A stretch of DNA of 64,000 bases from the NCBI RefSeq assembly GCF_031458255.1, contig NZ_JAVDYC010000001.1, forward strand, positions 2,985,001 to 3,049,000, in the 5' to 3' direction. The stretch comes from Catenuloplanes niger (GTDB taxonomy: Bacteria > Actinomycetota > Actinomycetes > Mycobacteriales > Micromonosporaceae). The notes beneath the pieces are model-generated. The model worked only from the letters and a program-made list of their open reading frames with translations. It was not told where the DNA came from and made no database searches. The translations under genes and the position numbers were made by a program. Of the stretch, positions 19,512 to 28,725 are shown one piece after another. The stretch's first letter is position 1. Every line of letters starts with the position of its first letter.

Positions 19512-21529
19512 GACGCCGGCCGGTAGGCGAAGACGACGGTCTCGCCGGAGCGGAACGCCACCGACCAGCCGGGCGCGGCGGCGAACGCGTCCCGCAGCGC
19601 GGCGAAGTCGTCGCGGGTGTGCAGCCCGTACTCCCAGCCGTAGTACGACGTGACCGGCGACCAGAGCGCGTAGAGGTGGTCGGTCCGCCAGTTCGCCTCG
19701 CGGTCCGCGTAGTCCTTGAGCAACGCGGTCAGTCGTGGCACCGCGGCCTGCGGCGTCTCGTTCGCGGGCCGGTCCGCGACCGGGTCCAGGATCGGCCGGT
19801 AGACGGAGACGTGCGTGCGCTCCCGGGTCGGCGGCACGCTGGGCAGGTCACCGGCGCCGAGGATGAGCATCCAGCTGCCGCGCGGCCGGTCGAGGAAGTA
19901 CGCGAACGCGGCGCGGTCACCGGGCCGGCTGACGTTCGTGGCGTCCATGCTGAACGCGGCCGTCACGAACGTGGTGGTCAGCGCCGCGGTCAGCACGAAC
20001 AACGCGGGCCGCCGGCGTTCGGTGAACGCGCCGGCCGCGAGCAGCGCCAGCCACGGGATGCCGAACAGCGCGGCCCGGAAGATGCCCTCGTTGCCGTACG
20101 CGTTCCCGGCGATGATGATCAGGCCGACCGCCGGGCAGGCCGCCATCGCCCAGGCCCGTTCGTCGCGCAGCCGGGTGGCCAGCACCCCGGCCGCGACCAG
20201 GCCGAGCAGCACGATGCCGGCGGAGAGCGCGACCACGCTGACCGTGACGATCGGCAGCCGTTCCAGGTCGTCGACCGCGGTGGTGCGCGGCGGCCGGAAG
20301 TTCGCGGTGTCGCCGACGCCGCGGAGGCTGAGGAACGTGGAGACCGCGGAGAAGTGCACGAGGGTCCAGGCGATCGCGGGCAGCAGCACGGCCGCGGGCG
20401 TCCACCAGGGCCGCACCCAGCGGAACGCGGCCAGCACCACCAGGATCCCGCCGGTGATGTACGGGCTGAGCTGATGCGTCACCGCGAGCACGCACCCGGT
20501 CGCGGCCAGCAGCGGGATCCGGTGCCGCACCGCGGACAGCGCGAGGCCGAACGCCAGCAGCCCGAGCACGAAGCCGAGCGACTGCGGCGAGAAGTAGTCC
20601 GCGCCGATCGGGTCCGCCAGCACGGCCAGCGCCACCGCGATCCACGCCTGGTACGGCACGGCCAGCACCCGCCCCGCCAGGTACCGCAGCGCGACCACGC
20701 GGAACACCGCCATCAGCGGCGGCCAGGCGATCGCCAGCCGCATCGGGTCGCGCAGGCCGGCCACGTCGCACAGCCAGGCGACCGCGGCGAAGAAGCCGGG
20801 CCACGCGTTGTACGCCCGCACCGAGGAGTCGAGCGTGCCGAGCGCGCGGATCTGCTGCACCAGCTCGACGTGCTTGTTCGCGGACTGCGAGCGCGGCCCG
20901 TCGTAGACCAGCGCGGGCGTGACCGTGAGCGCGAGCGCGAGGATCAGCACGGAGACGGCCAGGGCGGTCTGCGTGCCGGCGCGCGCGGTGGCGAGACCGA
21001 TCAGGACGAGCGCGAGGCCGGCGTACCAGACCGGCCCGATCCGCACCAGGAAACCCCACAGACCGGGGTCGAGGTGCCGGTGGGTGAGCGCGGCGCCCAG
21101 GCACAGCGCGCCACCGAGCACCGAGATCAACCCGGACGCGGCGCCGTCGAGCGCGGGCCGGGCGATCGGCTCGCGCAGCAGCGACAGCCCGTGCGCCACC
21201 ACGGCCGCGACGGTGAGCGGCACGAACGCGGCGAGCGGATGCCAGACGCCGGTGAGCAGCATGCCGGTGCCGACGATGACCGGCAGCGCGAGCGCGGTGA
21301 GCGCGGTCAGTGCCATCCGGGTGCCGGCCGGCAGGCGCAGCAGCGGCGCCCACGGCGCGGAGCCCAGGCCGAGCAGCGCGAACGCCAGCAGCGCCGCACC
21401 GCGCAGCCCGGGCGCGCCGGCCAGCTGGCACAGCCCGGCCAGCGGAAGCAGCAGCAGGCTGCCGGCGGAGAGCGCGAGCCGCGTCGTGGTGTCCGGGTCG
21501 GCGGTGCGGAGCGTCCGCAGCTGGGTCAC
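19508..21529 (-). CDS. Large polytopic membrane protein of exopolysaccharide operon (candidate polymerase or GT-C enzyme)
   Basis: The 673-residue protein has about 14-15 hydrophobic segments up to residue 560 and a soluble C-terminal domain of about 110 residues (HLYALWSPVTSYYGWEYGLHTRDDF). No Wzy or GT39 signature is certain. The loop ARAYNAWPGFFAAVAW-like region and the position between a GT2 and a flippase suggest a polymerase or lipid-linked sugar transferase. I infer the role only from context. It is joined to both neighbours by ATGA overlaps. Confidence 0.6.
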   Translation of the reverse strand: MTQLRTLRTADPDTTTRLALSAGSLLLLPLAGLCQLAGAPGLRGAALLAFALLGLGSAPWAPLLRLPAGTRMALTALTALALPVIVGTGMLLTGVWHPLAAFVPLTVAAVVAHGLSLLREPIARPALDGAASGLISVLGGALCLGAALTHRHLDPGLWGFLVRIGPVWYAGLALVLIGLATARAGTQTALAVSVLILALALTVTPALVYDGPRSQSANKHVELVQQIRALGTLDSSVRAYNAWPGFFAAVAWLCDVAGLRDPMRLAIAWPPLMAVFRVVALRYLAGRVLAVPYQAWIAVALAVLADPIGADYFSPQSLGFVLGLLAFGLALSAVRHRIPLLAATGCVLAVTHQLSPYITGGILVVLAAFRWVRPWWTPAAVLLPAIAWTLVHFSAVSTFLSLRGVGDTANFRPPRTTAVDDLERLPIVTVSVVALSAGIVLLGLVAAGVLATRLRDERAWAMAACPAVGLIIIAGNAYGNEGIFRAALFGIPWLALLAAGAFTERRRPALFVLTAALTTTFVTAAFSMDATNVSRPGDRAAFAYFLDRPRGSWMLILGAGDLPSVPPTRERTHVSVYRPILDPVADRPANETPQAAVPRLTALLKDYADREANWRTDHLYALWSPVTSYYGWEYGLHTRDDFAALRDAFAAAPGWSVAFRSGETVVFAYRPAS

Positions 21530-22803
21530 CGCGTGCCTCCGGCGCGGCGGGCCCGCAGGTAGAGCAGCGGACCGGCGAGGTACCCGGCGAACTCGCGGCG
21601 CAGCGCGGCCCGGGGCGCGGTCACGCCGTCCAGCCGGCGGTGCGTGTCCGGCCGGATCCGGGCCAGCCGCAACAGCCCGGCCGGTACGCGGCGCAGCAGG
21701 TCACGGCGGGTGTCCGGGGCGAGCGCGAGCTTGGTCAGGTACGCGGTGAGCCCGGTGCCGTACCCGTACATCTGGCGCAGCAGCGAGGCCGGGTCCGCGC
21801 GGTGGTGGTGCCAGACGACCGCGGCCGGCTGGTAGGCGATCGCGTGCCCGGCGCGCAGCACCCGCACGAACGCGTCCAGGTCCTCGCCGCCGCGGGTCGG
21901 TGAGCCGGCGCCGAGCGCCTCGTCGAAGCCGCCGATCGCGAGCGTCCGCTCCCGATGGAACGCGACGTTCGCGCCGGTGCCGAAGATCCCCGCGGAGTAC
22001 GGGTAGAGCGGCCCGCCGTCGGTGTCCCGGTCGTAGAGCCGGGCGGCGACCCGGCCGGACCAGCCGGAGTTGCGCGCGTCGAAGTACGCCTCGGACGCGT
22101 TGCCGATCGACGCGGTGCAGACCAGCCCGGTCACGCACGCGACGTCCGGGCGGGTCGCGAAGCCGCGCACCAGCCCGTGCACCCAGCCGGGGTCCACGGA
22201 GACGTCGTCGTCGGTGTAGGCGACGTACCTGCCGTGCGCCGCGATCAGCCCCCGGTTGCGGGCCGCGGACAACCCGGGTCGCGGCTCCCGTACGTACCGG
22301 AACCGGCTGTCCCTCTCGGCTCTCGCCGTGACCAGGCGCTCCGTCGAGTCGTCGGACGGCGCGTTGTCCACGATCACGATCTCCAGCCGGGGGTACGTGA
22401 GTGCCGCCAGCCGGTCGAGCGCGGCACCGAGCTGTCCGGCCCGGTCGCGGGTGCAGACCACCACGGACACGAACTCGTCCTCGGTCACCCGGTTCGGGCA
22501 GGCCGCGGTGGCCGGCGCGGGCCGCTCGCCGAGCGCCGGCGCCGCGCCCTCGACCGCCAGGTGGGTGAGCGCCGCCGTCCCGAACGCCTGCCAGGCGGCC
22601 GCGACCAGCGCGTCCACCGTGGTCCCGGCCGGCCGGGTGAGGTAACCGAGCGGTTCGCCGTGCAACCGGACCAGCACCCGCATCCGGGGCTCGTCGCGCG
22701 CGGGCACCACGGCCTTGAGTCCGTCCACACCGGAGAGTTCCAGTTCGCAGCACCAGACGCCGACGCCGGTGGTCGCGGGCGCGGCGGGCAGCACGGCGGT
22801 CAC
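21526..22803 (-). CDS. Glycosyltransferase family 2 with N-terminal extension
   Basis: In this 425-residue protein the GT2 domain begins near residue 110: VSVVVCTRDRAGQLGAALDR, IVDNAPSDDSTERL, SAARNRGLIAAHGRYVAYTD and the metal-binding TDDDV. GGEDLDAFVRVLRAGHAIAY is the downstream ED acceptor motif. The first 100 residues (CCELELSGVDGLKAVVPARD, LHGEPLGYLTRPAGTTVDAL) form a separate small domain seen in some actinobacterial GT2 proteins. It transfers a nucleotide sugar to the growing glycan; no TM segment is obvious. Operon position is between pyruvyl transferase and the large membrane protein. Confidence 0.87.
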   Translation of the reverse strand: MTAVLPAAPATTGVGVWCCELELSGVDGLKAVVPARDEPRMRVLVRLHGEPLGYLTRPAGTTVDALVAAAWQAFGTAALTHLAVEGAAPALGERPAPATAACPNRVTEDEFVSVVVCTRDRAGQLGAALDRLAALTYPRLEIVIVDNAPSDDSTERLVTARAERDSRFRYVREPRPGLSAARNRGLIAAHGRYVAYTDDDVSVDPGWVHGLVRGFATRPDVACVTGLVCTASIGNASEAYFDARNSGWSGRVAARLYDRDTDGGPLYPYSAGIFGTGANVAFHRERTLAIGGFDEALGAGSPTRGGEDLDAFVRVLRAGHAIAYQPAAVVWHHHRADPASLLRQMYGYGTGLTAYLTKLALAPDTRRDLLRRVPAGLLRLARIRPDTHRRLDGVTAPRAALRREFAGYLAGPLLYLRARRAGGTR

Positions 22804-23810
22804 AGCACCGCCTCCAGTGCCTCGGACGCCTCGGCCGCGGACCGGGCGAACGTGAGGCCGGGCAGCGCGTGCAGGTACGCGTCGTACGCGGCCGAGATCT
22901 TCCCGGAGCAGTTGTCCATCGCGATCACCGGAATCCCCATCAGGGCGGCCAGCACGGCCGCGTGCAGCCGGTCGGTGACCACCGCGCGTCCCCGGGACAG
23001 CACGGCGCGGGCCCGGCCGACGTTGTGTGCCGCGATCGCGGCGAACGAACGCTCCACCGTGGTCTGCAGCGGGCCGCGCAGCGCGGGCACGTGCCGGGCC
23101 AACGCCGACGGCGCTCGCAGCAGGTCCCAGCGCAGCCGGTGCACGCCACGGAAACCCCAGTCGGTGCGCAGCGCGCTCGCACCGGCCGGGATCGTCACCC
23201 GGTGGTCGCCGGTCTGCTCACCGTCCGTGCGCAGCAGCAGCACCACGTCGTGTGTGGCCGGTGCGGTGCGCGGCTGCGGCCCGGCGCCGGGCGCGAGGTC
23301 CGGGCAGAACTCCGTGCGCACACCGGGGAACGCCTCCCGGGCCCGGGTCAGGCTGCGCTCGTCGCGCAGCAGGAGCGTGAGGTCCGGGTGGGCGTGGAAC
23401 GCGGCGCTGGCCTGCGCGAGCCGGCCCGGGTCGCGGAAGTCCATGGACTGTGGCAGCTGGACGATCGGCCGGTCCGGGTGCTCGCGGAGCAGCCGTTCCC
23501 GGAAGTCCTGGCGGAGCGGCCAGAGGTCGCCCAGATTTCCGCCACCCTGAATGAGGATCGGCCCCGTCGGATGCCGGTGGCGCAGTACCGTGGGACTGTA
23601 GGTCCGGTCGTCGGCGAGATATCGCACCACGAGGCCGAGTCGCCGCAGATGGGCCACCTGTCCAAGGTGGATCAGCGAGTCGCCGGCATTGTCGTGGGCG
23701 GGGAAGTCGAGCAGCGCCACGTGTGGGCCGCCGGGCAGGAGATCCTGCAGGATCGCTCCCGTCCGCGCGGTCAGGGCGCGGACGGGATCGTCGATGCGGG
23801 CGTCGGTCAC
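22800..23810 (-). CDS. Polysaccharide pyruvyl transferase family protein
   Basis: This 336-residue protein starts at a GTG. ALLDFPAHDNAGDSLIHLGQ opens the fold, followed by ILIQGGGNLGDLWP, QLPQSMDFRDP, EFCPDLAPGAG and the C-terminal VVTDRLHAAVLAALMGIPVI and DNCSGKISAAYDAYL. These are the hallmarks of CsaB/EpsO-type enzymes that put a ketal pyruvate on sugars from phosphoenolpyruvate. The product would be an acidic, pyruvylated exopolysaccharide. The stop overlaps the next gene by 4 bp. Confidence 0.9.
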   Translation of the reverse strand: MTDARIDDPVRALTARTGAILQDLLPGGPHVALLDFPAHDNAGDSLIHLGQVAHLRRLGLVVRYLADDRTYSPTVLRHRHPTGPILIQGGGNLGDLWPLRQDFRERLLREHPDRPIVQLPQSMDFRDPGRLAQASAAFHAHPDLTLLLRDERSLTRAREAFPGVRTEFCPDLAPGAGPQPRTAPATHDVVLLLRTDGEQTGDHRVTIPAGASALRTDWGFRGVHRLRWDLLRAPSALARHVPALRGPLQTTVERSFAAIAAHNVGRARAVLSRGRAVVTDRLHAAVLAALMGIPVIAMDNCSGKISAAYDAYLHALPGLTFARSAAEASEALEAVL

Positions 23811-23832
23811 GGGATGGCCCTCCGGGCGACGG

Positions 23833-24819
23833 TCATCGGGTGGCCCTCCGGCTTCCGGTGGGCCGGCCGGTCAGATATCCGAGCACGGTCACGGTCAGCC
23901 CGGCGAGGATCGCGCCCGCCTGGAGCAGTCCGCTGGGCCGCCGGACCGCGCCGGCGAGGCCGCGGGCCACGCCGAGCGGCAGCACCACGCGTACGTACCG
24001 GCGTTCGGCCGTGAGCGCGGCACCGGCACCGGTGAGCGCGGCGACCGCACGCTTGGACCGGCCCTCGTGGTAGCAGCGGCTCAGGAAGTAGCGGAGCCGC
24101 TGCCGGTCCGCCGGCACCAGGTGGTCCACCCGGGCCCGCGGGTCGAAGACGACGGCGGCACCGGCGTGCCGGCGCGCCAGGCGGATGCAGAACTCGGTCT
24201 CCTCGCAGCCGACCGGGAGCGTGCCGATCCGGCCGACCACCTCGGAGAAGCCGCCGACCTCGGCGAAGCAGGCCCGGCGGATCGCCATCGAGGCGCCGAT
24301 CGGGTTGCGCACCGGCGCCGGCTCGGTGGGCAGGCCGCGGTATCCGCAGCCGACCACCCAGCCGAACTCGGGCGGGAACCAGCGCGGCGGTGACCCGCCG
24401 GCCCAGCGCGGCGCCACCTCGGTGCCGACAACCTGCACGGCCGGGTCGGCGAACCCGGCGCGGACCCGGCCGAGCCAGCCGTCCGCGGCGGTGGCGTCGT
24501 CGTCCAGGAACGCGACGACCGGGCAGTGGCTGAGCCGGACGCCGGTGTTGCGGGCGCCGGACAGGCCGGGCGGCCCGGCGCTGGCGACCGCATGCGCGCC
24601 GGGGATCTCCCGGTCCACCCTGGACAGCAGTTCCGGATTGTGGTCGACCACGACGATCAGCTCGTCGTGCGGTGCGAGCTGGGCGGTCACGGACGCGCAG
24701 GCGGCGACCAGGTCGTCGAAGCGTCGTTCGTGGTAGGTGCAGACGACGACGCTGATCGCGGGCGCGCCCGGACCACCGTCGCCGGTTCGGGTGGTCTCCT
24801 CCGGTGCGAGCAGGGTCAC
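23833..24819 (-). CDS. Glycosyltransferase family 2
   Basis: The GTG at 24819 overlaps the preceding gene by 4 bp (GTGA); the protein has 328 residues. The GT2 motifs are ISVVVCTYHERRFDDLVAAC, SGARNTGVRLSHCPVVAFLD with the DDD metal site, and GCEETEFCIRLARRHAG. The C-terminus has a hydrophobic segment (LLQAGAILAGLTVTVLGYL) that may anchor it. It belongs to the exopolysaccharide operon; sugar specificity is unknown. Confidence 0.87.
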   Translation of the reverse strand: MTLLAPEETTRTGDGGPGAPAISVVVCTYHERRFDDLVAACASVTAQLAPHDELIVVVDHNPELLSRVDREIPGAHAVASAGPPGLSGARNTGVRLSHCPVVAFLDDDATAADGWLGRVRAGFADPAVQVVGTEVAPRWAGGSPPRWFPPEFGWVVGCGYRGLPTEPAPVRNPIGASMAIRRACFAEVGGFSEVVGRIGTLPVGCEETEFCIRLARRHAGAAVVFDPRARVDHLVPADRQRLRYFLSRCYHEGRSKRAVAALTGAGAALTAERRYVRVVLPLGVARGLAGAVRRPSGLLQAGAILAGLTVTVLGYLTGRPTGSRRATR

Positions 24820-25688
24820 GAGAGCCCTCTCGCGCCCGCGCGGGCGTGTTTGCGGCCGGCGGCGGTGCCGCGGATGCGCATCGACGCGGACACCCGGTGC
24901 CGTCGCCCGGCCACGGTCGCGGACGCCGCGGCCACCTCGACCGCCAGGTGCGGGATCGGCTTGCGCGGCCATTCGCGCATGATGGTGCGCAGCACGCGGA
25001 GCCCGTCCGTGATCGCGTTGAGGTTGCTCACGCCGTGGATGCGCTCGTGCTCGTAACTCGGGATCTCCTCGACGCGCAGGCCGGCGCGGGCCACGCGCAG
25101 GTTGAGCAGCGTCTCGATCTCGAAGCCGTCGCCCCAGAGCCGTTCGCCGTTCGCGGGCCGGGGCGTGGTGTGGTCCAACCCGAAGATCGGCAGGTGCGCG
25201 GCCCAGAACGCGTTGTAGCCGTAGCAGAGGTCGCTGTAGCGGGTGCGGAACAGCACGTTCACGAAGAGGCTGAGTGCCTTGTTGCCCAGACGCCGGATGC
25301 CCGTGATGTCCGCGCTGCCCCCGCTGGCTACGAACCGGGATCCCTTGGCGAAGTCGGCACCGCGGCGCAGCGCCTCGACGAAGCGCGGGATCTCGCCGGG
25401 ATCGGTGGACCCGTCCGCGTCGATCATGACGATGATGTCGCCCTTGGCCGCCGCGAATCCGCAGGCCAGGGCATTTCCTTTGCCCCTGCGGCCCTGCTGG
25501 ATCACGCGAATGCCGGGCAGCAGGCGCCGCGCGGTCTCGACCGTGTCGTCCACGGAGCCGCCGTCGACGAGGATGACCTCGTCCACGTCCGGCATCGCGC
25601 CGAGCACGTGTGGCAGGTTCCGGGCCTCGTTCAGTGCCGGAACGATCACGCTCACCGAAGGAGGCGGCGCGTGATGGTGATATTGCAT
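24816..25688 (-). CDS. Glycosyltransferase family 2, dolichol-phosphate-mannose-synthase type
   Basis: The ATG at 25688 is preceded by GGAG at a 7-nt spacing; the protein has 290 residues and starts MQYHHHAPPPSVSV. VIVPALNEARNLPHVLGAMP, EVILVDGGSVDDTVETARR, GKGNALACGFAAAKGDIIVM and the DADGSTDP metal site mark the DPM1-like branch. RLWGDGFEIETLLNLRVARAG is the acceptor region. It probably charges a polyprenyl phosphate or starts glycan assembly. It is the first gene of the seven-gene operon, with about 200 bp upstream to the TetR gene. Confidence 0.87.
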   Translation of the reverse strand: MQYHHHAPPPSVSVIVPALNEARNLPHVLGAMPDVDEVILVDGGSVDDTVETARRLLPGIRVIQQGRRGKGNALACGFAAAKGDIIVMIDADGSTDPGEIPRFVEALRRGADFAKGSRFVASGGSADITGIRRLGNKALSLFVNVLFRTRYSDLCYGYNAFWAAHLPIFGLDHTTPRPANGERLWGDGFEIETLLNLRVARAGLRVEEIPSYEHERIHGVSNLNAITDGLRVLRTIMREWPRKPIPHLAVEVAAASATVAGRRHRVSASMRIRGTAAGRKHARAGARGLS

Positions 25689-25892
25689 GGCATCTCCAAA
25701 CCACCGGTGTTGTGGGTGCATGCCGTCACGCTGTGTGCCGTGACCGTTACAGAGTAGGCGGGGCACATCGGTGGAGAGCGCATGAATCACAGGTAATGCC
25801 CGCAAGGTATCGCGGTCCAGGCGAAGTGGACCCTCGCGATAAACCGCTCCCATTACCCTTGATTGGGCATTTCACACGCGGGGCGCGGAAAT

Positions 25893-26522
25893 TTATCCGT
25901 ACCGGCCGGACAGCCCGTTCGCGAGCATCGCGAACGCGTCCTCGGCGGCCTCGACCGCACCGGGATGACGCGCGTCCGCGCTCTCGCCGGTGGCCAGATG
26001 CCGCCAGTTCTCCCGGGCCAGGATGCGGCGGGCCGCCACGATCTGCCCGGCCGCGACGAACTCCGCCGACCCGGGCGTGTCGGCCCCGGCCAGCGCCGCG
26101 GCCAGCGACTCCTCGTCCCCGGCCGCGTGCGCCGCGACGCGGGCGGCCAGCGCCGGGGTCTCGAAGACCAACCGGTGGTACGCCAGCACCTGCGGATGAT
26201 CGTTGAGGCCGGTCACCGGGTCGCGCGCGTCCAGCCCGGCGCGGAAGTGCGCGCGCAGCGCGGCCAGCGGCGCCACGCCGGCCGGGCGTGCCCGGACCAC
26301 CCGCGCCGGCTCGCCCGCGTGGTCCGCGGCGCGGTGCAGCGCGAGGTCCTCCTTCGACGCGAAGTACTTGAACAGCGTGGGCTTGGAGACCTCGGCGGCG
26401 GCCGCGACCTCGGCGACCGAGACCCGGTCGTAGCCGCGCTCCAGGAAGAGCGCGATCGCGGCGGTGGAGATGGCGTCGCGGGTGCGCTGCTTCTTGCGCT
26501 CGCGCAGGCCCCCGTCGGTCAC
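25893..26522 (-). CDS. TetR-family transcriptional repressor
   Basis: The 209 residues have a typical N-terminal helix-turn-helix: TRDAISTAAIALFLERGYDR, then SVAEVAAAAEVSKPTLFKYF. The C-terminal ligand-binding half is unremarkable. It is divergent from helR with 66 bp between starts, in which inverted CTTGGTA half-sites overlap the helR promoter. It probably represses helR and itself; the ligand is unknown. Confidence 0.9.
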   Translation of the reverse strand: MTDGGLRERKKQRTRDAISTAAIALFLERGYDRVSVAEVAAAAEVSKPTLFKYFASKEDLALHRAADHAGEPARVVRARPAGVAPLAALRAHFRAGLDARDPVTGLNDHPQVLAYHRLVFETPALAARVAAHAAGDEESLAAALAGADTPGSAEFVAAGQIVAARRILARENWRHLATGESADARHPGAVEAAEDAFAMLANGLSGRYG

Positions 26523-26532
26523 GCGCTCAGCG

Positions 26533-26577
26533 TACCAAGGGGAAAGAATTTGACTTGGTAATTTTCTTTACTAGGTT
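26533..26577. promoter_or_regulatory. helR promoter with candidate TetR operator
   Basis: TACCAAG (26533-26539) and CTTGGTA (26554-26560) are a perfect inverted pair with a 14-nt spacer, and a related TTACTAGGT lies at 26568. The plus-strand promoter reads TTGACT (26550) and TAGGTT (26572) with a 16-nt spacer. Predicted transcription starts within a few bases of the ATG at 26589, and no Shine-Dalgarno is present, so the message is probably leaderless. Confidence 0.55.
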
Positions 26578-26588
26578 AAGCTTTCGGC

Positions 26589-28625
26589 ATGGCGGTTCCC
26601 TCCGATGAACTCGACTTCCTGGCCGAGGTGCGCGCGGCGCTCGCCCGTATGCTGGACACCGCGGCTCACCGCGTCGCGACCGGCGCGGACGTGGCCGGCG
26701 ACCGGTGGACGGCCGAGCGGCTCGGCCGCATGCTGAAGAGCCACCTCAAGGAGCTGCGCGAGGAGCCGGCGGCGCCGCCCTACTTCGGCGCGCTGCACTT
26801 CACCGACGGCGAGCGGCACCGGATCGGCCGCCGCCGCGTCACGGACGCGCAGGGCACGCCGCTGGTGCTGGACTGGCGTGCGCCGGTGTCCCGCGCGTTC
26901 TACCAGGCCCGCGCCGCGGATCCGCAGGGCGTGCACGTCCGGCGCCGCTACGGCTGGTCCGGCACCACGCTCACCGGGTACGAGGACGAGCACCTGCCCA
27001 CCACGCCACCGGTCACCGTCCGCCCGTCCCCGCCCCGCCCGGCCACCGGCGAGACCGCGCCGACCCGCCCGGCCGCCACGGAGACCGGGCCGGGCCGGCC
27101 GGGCGCCACGGAGACCGCGCCGGTGGCCGGGGAGGCCTCGTTGAGCCGGCTCGTGGCCGAGGAGATCGAGCGGCCGCGGGTCGGGCCGATGCGCGACATC
27201 GTCGCCACCATCCAGCCGGACCAGGACGACCTGGTCCGGGCCCAGATCGGGGACACCGTGTGCGTGCAGGGCGCGCCCGGCACCGGCAAGACCGCGGTCG
27301 GGCTGCACCGCGCCGCGTACCTGCTCTACGCCCACCGGCGGCAGCTGGAACGCGCCGGCGTGCTGGTGCTCGGGCCGAGCCGGATGTTCCTCGGCTACGT
27401 CGCCGCGGTGCTGCCCGCGCTCGGCGAGGTGCGGGTCGAGCAGCGCACGCTCGCCGAGCTGCTGCCGGTCGCCGCCGTGGCCACCGATACGCCGGAGGCC
27501 GCGCTGGTCAAGCACGACGCGCGGATGGCGGGCGTGCTGGAGCGCGCGCTGTGGTCGCGCGTCACGCCACCGACCGAACCGCTGTCGGTGACGGACGGCT
27601 CGTACCGTTGGCGGATCCCGGTCCCGGCCCTGGAGAGACTGCTGGTGGACGTGCTCGCGGAGAATCCGCGCCACGGCACCGGCCGGGAACGGCTGCGGGC
27701 CCGGATCGTCGCGCTGATGCAGACCCAGGCGGAACGGCGCGGCGAGACCCCCGGGTACGCGTGGCAGCAGCGGATGTCGCGGTGCGCGCCGGTCCGGGAA
27801 CTGCTCGACCGGGTGTGGCCCCGGGTGCGGCCCGCCGAGCTGGTCGCCGCGTTCCTGAGCGACCCCGCGGACCCGGCGCTCTCGGCCGCGGAGCGCGCGG
27901 CCGTCCGCTGGCCGCGGCCCCGCTCGGCGCGCACGGCCCGCTGGACGGAGGCGGACGCGCTGCTCATCGACGAGGTCGCCGGGCTGATCGAGGCACCGCC
28001 CGGGTTCGGGCACATCATCGTGGACGAGGCGCAGGACCTCTCCGCCATGCAGTGCCGGGCGATCGCGCGCCGCGGCACGCACGGCTCGCTGACCGTGCTC
28101 GGCGATCTCGCGCAGGGCACCACGCCGTGGGCGCCCACGTCCTGGGCCCCGCTGCTGGCCCACCTCGGCCGGCCGGGCACGCCGGTCACGCCGCTGACCG
28201 CCGGGTTCCGGGTGCCGGCCGCGGTGCTGACGGTCGCGAACCGGCTGCTCGCACCGCTCGGCGTGGACGTGCCGCCGGCGCGGTCCGTGCGTACCGACGG
28301 TGTGGTCCGGTTCCTGCCGTCCGGCTCCGTGCGCGACACGGTCGCCGAGGCGCTGGAGCGGGAGGGCTCGGTCGCGGTGATCGCGGCGTCCGTCGACGGG
28401 CTGGAGCTGCCGCCCTCGCCGCGGCTGACCGTGCTGCCCGCCGCGCTGGCCAAGGGTCTCGAGTTCGACCACGTGATCGTGGTGGAGCCGGCGGACATCG
28501 TGGCGGCCGAGCCGCGCGGCCTGAACCGGCTCTACGTGGTGCTCACCCGCGCGGTCGCCAGGCTCGATGTGATCCACTCCCGGCCGTTGCCCGCCGCGCT
28601 GCGCAGCCGCCACGCACCGCAGTGA
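26589..28625 (+). CDS. helR: HelD/HelR-type RNA polymerase recycling motor ATPase
   Basis: This 678-residue superfamily 1 ATPase has the class layout of actinobacterial HelD/HelR. The N-terminal coiled-coil arm (ELDFLAEVRAALARMLDTAA, LGRMLKSHLKELREE) is followed by PYFGALHFTDGERHRIGRR and LVLDWRAPVSRAFYQA. Walker A GAPGTGKTAVGLHRAAYLL is near residue 227, Walker B HIIVDEAQDLSAMQ near 478, and the C-terminal motif VLTRAVARLDVIHS near the end. A Thr/Pro-rich insert lies at about 140-180. Such proteins pry stalled RNA polymerase off DNA and in Streptomyces HelR displaces rifamycins. No rifampicin-associated GGGGCTTGC element is seen upstream; control appears to be by the adjacent TetR. Confidence 0.88.
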   Translation: MAVPSDELDFLAEVRAALARMLDTAAHRVATGADVAGDRWTAERLGRMLKSHLKELREEPAAPPYFGALHFTDGERHRIGRRRVTDAQGTPLVLDWRAPVSRAFYQARAADPQGVHVRRRYGWSGTTLTGYEDEHLPTTPPVTVRPSPPRPATGETAPTRPAATETGPGRPGATETAPVAGEASLSRLVAEEIERPRVGPMRDIVATIQPDQDDLVRAQIGDTVCVQGAPGTGKTAVGLHRAAYLLYAHRRQLERAGVLVLGPSRMFLGYVAAVLPALGEVRVEQRTLAELLPVAAVATDTPEAALVKHDARMAGVLERALWSRVTPPTEPLSVTDGSYRWRIPVPALERLLVDVLAENPRHGTGRERLRARIVALMQTQAERRGETPGYAWQQRMSRCAPVRELLDRVWPRVRPAELVAAFLSDPADPALSAAERAAVRWPRPRSARTARWTEADALLIDEVAGLIEAPPGFGHIIVDEAQDLSAMQCRAIARRGTHGSLTVLGDLAQGTTPWAPTSWAPLLAHLGRPGTPVTPLTAGFRVPAAVLTVANRLLAPLGVDVPPARSVRTDGVVRFLPSGSVRDTVAEALEREGSVAVIAASVDGLELPPSPRLTVLPAALAKGLEFDHVIVVEPADIVAAEPRGLNRLYVVLTRAVARLDVIHSRPLPAALRSRHAPQ

Positions 28626-28725
28626 CAGCGTTCGTAGCGGACCGGCCCGGTGCTGGTGCGGTGGCTGGAGACCGTGCGCCAGATGTGCTGTTCCGTCATG
28701 CCCTCGACGATGATGTAATGCCCTT

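Noticed and set aside
26523-26588. Rifampicin-associated element upstream of helR
   Set aside because: The GGGGCTTGC-type inverted repeat is missing; the visible palindromes fit the adjacent TetR better.
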